This document shows, piece after piece, positions 1-4,644 of a stretch of 5,875 nucleotides of DNA. The position numbers and the translations under genes were made by a program. This DNA comes from CAZBBB01 sp964490005. GTDB lineage: Bacteria > Planctomycetota > B15-G4. The notes under the pieces were generated by a model. That model saw only the letters and a list, made by a program, of their open reading frames with translations. It was not told the origin of the DNA and did not search any database. How positions within the stretch are numbered: position 1 is the first letter of the stretch; every line of letters starts with the position of its first letter. The DNA lies in assembly GCA_964490005.1 (NCBI GenBank), contig CAZBBB010000142.1, positions 1-5,875 of the forward strand. The letters run 5' to 3'.

Positions 1-430
1 GCTCGGCCGCCGCGCGTCGGGTGGCGCGCGCCGGATCGGGCCGTCGGCCGGCCGCGGCCATCAGCCGCGCGGCGAGCGCGTCGTGGTCCTCGTCGGACGA
101 CGCGTCGTCGCCGGCCACCTCGTCGGTGTCGGTCGCGCCCGACGCGGCGCGGTCGTCGCCGACGAGCAGGAAGCGCAGCCGTCCGAGCACGAGCGCCTCG
201 CCCGCGCCGAGCCGGCCTTCGGTCACGCGCCGTCCGTCGATGCCGACGACCGCGCTCGCGCTGCACGCGCGGATGCGCAGCGCCCCCGGCCCGTCCTCGA
301 CGAGTTCGGCGTGCTCGGCTTCGATCGAATCGTGGCGCAGTCGCAGGTCGGCCGTCGCGGCGCTGCCGATGCGCGCCGGGAGACGCGGCAGCGCGAGACT
401 GCGTCCGTCGGCGAGTCGCAGGCGCCACAT
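1..430 (-). CDS. FHA-like domain protein, N-terminal part (runs off left edge)
   Basis: An open frame reads from the ATG at 430-428 to the window edge (143 codons, no stop), so only the N-terminus is present. Residues 1-91 look like a forkhead-associated (FHA) beta-sandwich: IGS at 21-23, ADLRL at 27-31, IEAEHAEL at 36-43, an S57/DG66 turn, then a GEALVLG-type strand at 77-83 and RLRFLLVG at 84-91. FHA domains usually bind phosphothreonine peptides in signalling or secretion complexes. Here the usual binding positions look altered: the Arg of the GR motif is S23, the Ser-Arg of SRxH is E37-A38 (H40 is kept), and the Asn of the NG turn appears to be Ala. Phosphopeptide binding is therefore doubtful. 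Residues 92-117 are an Asp/Ser-rich linker, probably disordered, followed by an Ala/Arg-rich stretch; any further domain lies outside. It is divergent from the ABC operon with 38 bp between the starts. No Shine-Dalgarno is visible. The fold call is by eye from pattern and hydrophobic spacing. Confidence 0.72.
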   Translation of the reverse strand, partial: MWRLRLADGRSLALPRLPARIGSAATADLRLRHDSIEAEHAELVEDGPGALRIRACSASAVVGIDGRRVTEGRLGAGEALVLGRLRFLLVGDDRAASGATDTDEVAGDDASSDEDHDALAARLMAAAGRRPDPARATRRAAAE

Positions 431-440
431 GGTGGGGCGC

Positions 441-446
441 AGGGTA
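441..446 (-). promoter_or_regulatory. Candidate -10 element (TACCCT) for the FHA-like gene
   Basis: Read on the minus strand this hexamer is TACCCT, which fits the TANNNT core of a housekeeping sigma -10 box. Ten bases separate it from the ATG at 430, so transcription would begin only a few bases before the start codon, giving a nearly leaderless mRNA. This agrees with the absence of a Shine-Dalgarno. No convincing -35 is present at the expected spacing. The motif is short, so this is a candidate only. Confidence 0.35.
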
Positions 447-454
447 CTCGACGG

Positions 455-460
455 TAGACT
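455..460 (+). promoter_or_regulatory. Candidate -10 element (TAGACT) for the ABC/glycan operon
   Basis: TAGACT matches the TATAAT consensus at four of six positions, including the key TA and final T. It ends eight bases before the ATG at 469, which would place the transcript start at or within about two bases of the start codon. The bases between it and the ATG are C-rich, with no Shine-Dalgarno, as expected for a leaderless or near-leaderless message. No good -35 lies 16-18 bp upstream. It is the only plausible promoter seen ahead of the five-gene operon. Confidence 0.4.
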
Positions 461-468
461 CTGCCCCC

Positions 469-1191
469 ATGGTGCGACTGCGGTACCGGGACGTGGCCCA
501 CGCCTACCGGCGCTTCCCGGGCCGCCCGCGGGTCTCGCTCGAGGGCGTGAGTCTCGACGTGCACGCCGGGCAGTGCTGGGGGCTCGTCGGTCCCAACGGC
601 TCGGGCAAGTCCACGCTGCTGCGGCTCGCGGCGGGCCTGGCCGTGCCGCGCGCGGGCAGCGTCGCGCTCGACGGCCACGCCGCCGGCACGCGGCCGGCTC
701 GCGCGCTCGTCGGCTACGCGCCCGAGAACGTCGAATGGCCGCGCTCGCTCTCGGTGGGCACCGTGCTGCACGAACTGGCCGCGCTCTCCGGCCTCGCCGG
801 CGCGGGCGCGCGGGTCGAGCGCGTGCTGCGTCCGGCGGGGCTCGTCGAGCTGGTCGACCGCCGCTTCGGCACGCTCTCGCTCGGGCAGGCGCGGCGCGTC
901 GTCGTGGCGCAGGCGCTGCTCGACGACCCGGCGCTGCTGCTGCTCGACGAGCCCTTCTCGGCGCTCGACTCGATCGTCATCCAGGAGCTGCGCGACGATC
1001 TGGCGCGCCGCTGCGCGGGCGGCGCGGCCGTCGTGCTCGCCAGCCACCGCCTCGAGGACCTCGTCGGTCTGTGCACGCACGTGGCGGTGCTGCGGCGCGG
1101 GCGGCTCGTCGCGCAGGACGAAGCCGGCCGCCTGCTGCCCGAGCCCGGCGATCGCGCGGGCCTCGCGGCGCTGTTCGGGTCCGTGAACTGA
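469..1191 (+). CDS. ABC transporter ATP-binding protein
   Basis: This 240-residue protein is a single complete ABC nucleotide-binding domain, the cytoplasmic ATPase of an ABC transporter. The visible motifs are Walker A GPNGSGKST at 41-49, a Q-loop region GYAPE at 82-86 with Glu where Gln is usual, signature LSLGQ at 136-140 (Leu replaces the first Gly of LSGGQ), Walker B LLLLD at 156-160 with catalytic E161, D-loop SALD at 164-167 and the switch histidine H193 in ASHR. All catalytic residues are present, so it should hydrolyse ATP. Glu at the Q-loop position occurs in ABC-2-type exporter ATPases, which fits the permease directly downstream. The protein has little beyond the core domain. The ATG at 469 leaves a normal N-terminal strand before Walker A and sits just after a candidate -10 box. 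Its stop TGA shares one base with the next ATG (TGATG), so ATPase and permease are probably co-translated partners. The substrate is not evident from sequence. Confidence 0.95.
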   Translation: MVRLRYRDVAHAYRRFPGRPRVSLEGVSLDVHAGQCWGLVGPNGSGKSTLLRLAAGLAVPRAGSVALDGHAAGTRPARALVGYAPENVEWPRSLSVGTVLHELAALSGLAGAGARVERVLRPAGLVELVDRRFGTLSLGQARRVVVAQALLDDPALLLLDEPFSALDSIVIQELRDDLARRCAGGAAVVLASHRLEDLVGLCTHVAVLRRGRLVAQDEAGRLLPEPGDRAGLAALFGSVN

Positions 1192-2108
1192 TGCTCGCCG
1201 TCGCGGCGGCGAGCCTGCGGCGCGTGGCGGGCCCGGCCGGCGTGGGGCTGGCGCTGCTCGCCGGATTGCTCGGCGGCCTGTGTCTGCGCGGCCTGCCGGC
1301 GCCCGAACTGGTGCCCGAGGCGCACGCGCTGTTCGTGCTCGTGTTCGGCGCGCTGCTGGGCATCCCGCTGGCCGCCTCGCTGCCCACGGCCGAGCGCGCG
1401 GCGGGCACCGAGAGCCTGACGGCGGTACGCCCGATCGGCTCGCCGGCCTGGGTCGGCGGGCGGCTGCTGGGCGGAGCGCTCGGCATCGCGACGCTCGCGC
1501 TCGTGATCGCCACCGCCTCGCGGGTGCTCGGCGGCGACGTGCTCGTGCCGCAGGTGGTGTACGGCGAGCGCTTCGACGCGGGTCTGCCGACGCCCAGCTA
1601 TCGCTTCCCGCTGCCGGCCGGGAGGGCCGGTCCCTTCGAACTGCTCGTCGCGGCGCTGCCGGCGGGGCCGGAGGGCGGTACGCTCGCGGTCGACGTCGCG
1701 CGCGCGGCGCGCGCCGCGGCGCTGCCCGCGGTGCGCGTCGCGGCCCGCCGCGCGCGCCTGTCGCTGCCCGACCTGGCGCCCGAGCGCGGCGACCTGCACG
1801 TCACGCTTCGGCCTTCGAGCGGGCTGCGGCTGGCGCGCGAGGCGCCGCGCCTGGTGATCGGCGAGCAGCCGCTCGGCGCCGCGTCGCTGCCGCTGCCGCT
1901 CGATCGGCTGGCCACGCTCGGACTGGCCTGTTTCGCGGCGCTCGCGGTCGGGTGCGCCTTCCACTTCCCGACGGCCTGCCTGGCGGGGCTGCTCGTGCTG
2001 GCCGGCCGACCGCCGCAGACGGCGCCGGGCTGGGGCCTGGCCCTGGCGGGCCTCGCGGCCCTGGCCCTGGCCGGGACGGCGATCACGCGCCGCACGACGC
2101 TGCCGTGA
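1191..2108 (+). CDS. ABC-2-type permease with inserted extracytoplasmic domain
   Basis: A 305-residue membrane protein starting at the ATG that overlaps the ATPase stop by one base. Predicted membrane segments are about 15-36, 45-64, 89-110, 239-256, 257-272 and 277-297. Between segments 2 and 3 is ERAAGTESL at 68-76 followed by a RPIG turn at 80-83. This resembles the ER..GT.E.L...P loop of ABC-2 permeases, which contacts the ATPase, and is the main reason for the family call. Residues about 114-237 form a soluble block rich in beta-type hydrophobic alternation, placed by topology outside the cytoplasm. This insertion between the third and fourth segments is unusual for a simple six-helix ABC-2 permease. 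It could bind substrate or an envelope partner, such as the protein encoded next. Only one permease gene is present, so a homodimer is likely. The reading frame stays open well upstream of 1191, but that part is a shadow of the ATPase and FHA genes and has no membrane character. The exported substrate is unknown. Confidence 0.72.
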   Translation: MLAVAAASLRRVAGPAGVGLALLAGLLGGLCLRGLPAPELVPEAHALFVLVFGALLGIPLAASLPTAERAAGTESLTAVRPIGSPAWVGGRLLGGALGIATLALVIATASRVLGGDVLVPQVVYGERFDAGLPTPSYRFPLPAGRAGPFELLVAALPAGPEGGTLAVDVARAARAAALPAVRVAARRARLSLPDLAPERGDLHVTLRPSSGLRLAREAPRLVIGEQPLGAASLPLPLDRLATLGLACFAALAVGCAFHFPTACLAGLLVLAGRPPQTAPGWGLALAGLAALALAGTAITRRTTLP

Positions 2109-2854
2109 AGGGCGCGCTCGGCAGCGCCTGCGCCGGACTGCTCGCGCTCGCCGCGGCCGCGGTGCTGCCCGCGCCGCGCGCGCCGGACGCGGCGGCGCGC
2201 GAGCCGCTGGCGCGCGCGCTCGCGCCGCTCGGTCCGGTGAAGGCGCTCGTGTCCGCGGGACTGTGGGTGGCCGTCGTGCAGCAGCAGGTGCAGGGCGACG
2301 GCGACGGCGCCGTGCCGCTGGCGCGCGCGCTCGTCGAGCTGCATCCCGGCGCGGACGGCGTGCGCGAGTTCCTCGCCGGCCAGCTCATCGCGTCGGAGGC
2401 CACGCGCGCGACCGACCGCGCGGCGCACGAGGCGCTCGTCGGCGCCGGGCTGACGCTGTTCGTCGAGGGTTTCGCGCGCGGCGCCTCGCCGCGCCTGCGT
2501 TCGGCGCTGGGACGCGTGCTGGGCCTGCAGCGCGAAGCCGACCCGCGCTTCGAGGCGGTGGCCGCGCGCGTGCTCGGCGAGCCGCCGCGCGAACTCGCCA
2601 TCGAGCTGCTGCGCGACTCGCCCGAGCCCGAGTTCGACGGTCGGCTGCGCGCCGAACTGCTGCTCGAGCGCGCGCTCGACGCGGCCCGGCACGCGGGCGA
2701 TCCCGTCGCGGCGCGGGCCGACCTGCGGCGCGCCCGCGAGGCGCTGCGGGCGGCGCGGGTCGCGGCGGACGAGATCGAGGAGCGTCTCGCTCCGCTGAAC
2801 GCGCTGCTCGACGCGCCGGACGCGCGGGGCGCGCGCCCGGAGGGCGGCCCGTGA
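2105..2854 (+). CDS. Membrane-anchored helical (TPR-like) protein of unknown function
   Basis: A 249-residue protein starting at GTG 2105, which overlaps the permease stop as GTGA. Residues 4-21 are one hydrophobic stretch, then PAPRAPDA: a signal anchor or a cleavable signal, so the rest probably faces the periplasm. Residues 32-220 are Ala/Leu/Arg-rich and helical, with spacing suggestive of tetratricopeptide-like repeats (GLWVAVVQQQ at 52-61, ARALVELHPG at 73-82, GLTLFVEG at 115-122, then ASPRL at 127-131). The order, a Trp-containing helix, a short loop, a helix ending in hydrophobic-x-P and a GL..L.EG helix followed by P, recalls membrane-linked TPR proteins found beside ABC-2 permease genes in some environmental bacteria. 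That likeness is from memory and unconfirmed. The C-terminal 30 residues are low-complexity. No enzyme motif is seen. Cys9 is not a lipobox, because the hydrophobic core follows it. Its place between the permease and the glycosyltransferase suggests an accessory or scaffold role for the transporter; this is inference. No Shine-Dalgarno precedes the start, so it relies on coupling. Confidence 0.72.
   Translation: MKGALGSACAGLLALAAAAVLPAPRAPDAAAREPLARALAPLGPVKALVSAGLWVAVVQQQVQGDGDGAVPLARALVELHPGADGVREFLAGQLIASEATRATDRAAHEALVGAGLTLFVEGFARGASPRLRSALGRVLGLQREADPRFEAVAARVLGEPPRELAIELLRDSPEPEFDGRLRAELLLERALDAARHAGDPVAARADLRRAREALRAARVAADEIEERLAPLNALLDAPDARGARPEGGP
2839..2844 (+). promoter_or_regulatory. 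Shine-Dalgarno GGAGGG for the glycosyltransferase
   Basis: GGAGGG lies six bases before the GTG at 2851, an ideal distance. It is inside the 3' end of the preceding gene. It is the only strong ribosome binding site seen ahead of any start in the window, and it supports GTG 2851 as the true start. Confidence 0.6.
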
Positions 2855-4644
2855 CGCGCGCCCTGTTCTGGGCCTGCCTGGCCGTCGGGCTGGCGCTGCG
2901 CGTGTTCGCCTTCGGCGCGCACGAGCATCCGCGCGGCGACGTCGTCCTCGACGTCGGCGTCGCGCGCAGCCTCGCGCACGGCGACGGCTGGCGCTCGGGC
3001 TTCGACCGCGGCACGGCGCTCGTCGTCGGCGCGGGCGAGGTCCCGCCGCAGGCCGAGGCCGACCAGCGCGCGCCGCTGTGGTCCTTCATCGGCGCGCGCC
3101 TCGGCTGGCCCGTGGGTTCGACCTTCCGCGGCCTCAAGATCGCGTCGCTCGCGCTGGGCCTGCTGCTGCTCGCGCTGCTCTGGCGCGAGGCGCGCGCGAT
3201 CGTGGCCGACCTGCCCGGAGCGCCCGCGGGCCTGCCCGAACTCGTCACCGCCCTCGGCGCGCTCTCCTTCGCCCTCATCGACTTCAGCGGCAACGGCTCG
3301 CTCTACGTCGCGCAGGCCTGCGTCGTGCTGCTGCTCGTCGCGCTGCTGGCGCGGCCGCGCCCGCCGGTGCTCGCGCTGGGCCTGCTGCTCGGCGCCGGCT
3401 GGCTGCTCAATCACCAGGCGCTCGTGCTCGTGCCCGTGCCGCTCGTCGTGCTGCTCGCCGCGGCGCCGCGCGGCGAGCGGCTGCGCGCCGCCGAGGCGGG
3501 CCTGCTCGTGATCACGGTCGCGGTGCTGCTGCAGGTGCCCTGGTGGTGGCGCAACGCCGAGGTCTTCGGCTCGGCGCTGCACAGCACGAACATGATCTAC
3601 CCGCTGCACATGGCGGGGTTCGAGCCGGCGCTGGCGCTCGAGGCGGGCCGCAGCGTCGCGCGCTTCCCCGACCCCGGCGGGCCGACCTGGCTGCTGGCCG
3701 CGCAGCGCGCCTGGCTGCCGGGCAACGTGATGTACCTGTTCACCTCCGGACTGGCGCTGTGGCCCGGGCTGCTCGCGCTCGTCGCGGCGGGGGCGCTGCC
3801 GCTGGCGGGCCGCGCCCTGCGCGCGCGCGACCGGCGCGTGCTGGCGGCGCTGTGCGCGCTGGCGGCGCTGCTCGTCGTGGCGCTGGCCTGGCCGGGGCTC
3901 AAGCTGCGCTATCTCGTGCCGATGACGCCGCTCGTGCTGCTGCTCGGCGCGCGGCTGCTCGGCCAGGCCCCCGGGCGGCTCGAGCGCGCGCTGGGCCTGC
4001 TCGTCGCGCTGGGCTGGGGCGCGCTGCTCGCGCTCACGCTCGACGACCTGCGCGGCGCGGGCGAGGACGCGCGGCCCGAGCGCTGGCGGCTGCAGGCGCT
4101 GCTGGGCGCCGCGGGCCTGCTCGCGCCGCTGGTCTTCCGCCACGTCGCGCAGGGCGGCGCGGGGCTGCGGCGCGCGATCGTGTCCGGCGCGCTCGTCGCG
4201 CCGATCGTCACGGCCACGGCGCTGACGGCCTGGCCGCACACGGCCTACCACTCCACGCCGCTGTCGCCCGACGTCTTCGGCCAGCAGCGCGAGATCTCGA
4301 TCGAGCGCGAGGCGCGCACGCTGGCGCGCGCGCGCGCCGCGGCGCTGGAGTCCGGAGCGCGCGTGCTGTGCGGCCCGGTCGAGCTGCTCGAGTGGAGCAC
4401 GCCCGCGCTCGTGACGCTGCCCGTCGGCGCGGGCCTGCCGCACGGCGACGAGGCGCTCGCGGCGCTGGCCGACGCCGGGCGCATCGACCACGTCTTCGTG
4501 TTCGCCGGCACGGGCTGGCCCGAGGCGCTCGCGCCCGGCGAGCGCTGGCTGGGGGGGCGGCTGGAGGTCGTCGCGGCCTTCGGCCCCGACGCGCGCGATC
4601 CGCACCTCGTGCCGGGGACGCTCTCCCGGGTCGTCGCGCCGTGA
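2851..4644 (+). CDS. GT-C (GT39/ArnT-like) membrane glycosyltransferase
   Basis: A 597-residue integral membrane protein, starting at GTG 2851 in a GTGA overlap with the gene before. About 13 membrane segments span residues 4-461, followed by a soluble C-terminal domain at 462-597. Features of the GT-C superfamily (GT39/PMT/ArnT-like) are the first outer loop with acidic residues D30 and D34 followed by VARSLAHGDGW, resembling D...A..L..G.G; a second loop with ADQRAPLW at 70-77; PWWWRN at 230-235 followed by an FG turn; and LRYLVPMTPL at 352-361. Such enzymes use a polyprenyl-phosphate sugar and transfer the sugar outside the inner membrane to a lipid-linked glycan, lipid A or protein; the acidic first-loop residue is typically catalytic. 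Sugar and acceptor cannot be read from sequence. The C-terminal domain alternates strands and helices (ARVLCGPVEL around 507, DHVFVFAG), as in several GT39-like proteins. The Wzy_C gene follows with a four-base overlap. A run of seven G at 4551-4557 lies in frame near the end. The alternative is an uncharacterised GT-C relative without transferase activity. Confidence 0.82.
   Translation: MTRALFWACLAVGLALRVFAFGAHEHPRGDVVLDVGVARSLAHGDGWRSGFDRGTALVVGAGEVPPQAEADQRAPLWSFIGARLGWPVGSTFRGLKIASLALGLLLLALLWREARAIVADLPGAPAGLPELVTALGALSFALIDFSGNGSLYVAQACVVLLLVALLARPRPPVLALGLLLGAGWLLNHQALVLVPVPLVVLLAAAPRGERLRAAEAGLLVITVAVLLQVPWWWRNAEVFGSALHSTNMIYPLHMAGFEPALALEAGRSVARFPDPGGPTWLLAAQRAWLPGNVMYLFTSGLALWPGLLALVAAGALPLAGRALRARDRRVLAALCALAALLVVALAWPGLKLRYLVPMTPLVLLLGARLLGQAPGRLERALGLLVALGWGALLALTLDDLRGAGEDARPERWRLQALLGAAGLLAPLVFRHVAQGGAGLRRAIVSGALVAPIVTATALTAWPHTAYHSTPLSPDVFGQQREISIEREARTLARARAAALESGARVLCGPVELLEWSTPALVTLPVGAGLPHGDEALAALADAGRIDHVFVFAGTGWPEALAPGERWLGGRLEVVAAFGPDARDPHLVPGTLSRVVAP

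Noticed and set aside
83..457. Plus-strand 124-codon open frame antisense to the FHA-like gene
   Set aside because: It has a charged, motif-free translation, while the minus strand gives a coherent FHA-like pattern from an ATG beside a -10 candidate.
21..1190. Upstream extension of the permease frame to 21
   Set aside because: This part overlaps the FHA-like gene and the whole ATPase, gives Arg/Ser/Ala low-complexity sequence, and has no membrane character. The true start is the ATG at 1191.
223..1964. Minus-strand open frames across the ABC ATPase and permease (223-1080, 714-1964, 977-1513)
   Set aside because: Composition is typical of GC-rich antisense frames; the opposite strand has clear Walker and permease motifs.
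2035..2073. Imperfect tandem CTGGCC-like repeats
   Set aside because: They encode the Leu/Ala-rich last helix of the permease; codon bias in a membrane segment explains them.
2105..2160. Possible lipoprotein signal (GSAC at residues 6-9) in the helical protein
   Set aside because: A lipobox cysteine should follow the hydrophobic core. Here the hydrophobic stretch comes after it and only eight residues precede it.
4324..4337. Alternating (GC)7 run, possible Z-DNA former
   Set aside because: It lies within a coding frame and similar GC alternations occur throughout the window; expected from composition.
2083..4605. 840-codon open frame on the minus strand, antisense to the helical protein and glycosyltransferase genes
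   Set aside because: Its translation is Arg/Gln/Ala-rich low-complexity with no domain motif, and it lies opposite a well-supported membrane protein. High GC makes antisense stops rare, so long open frames are expected.
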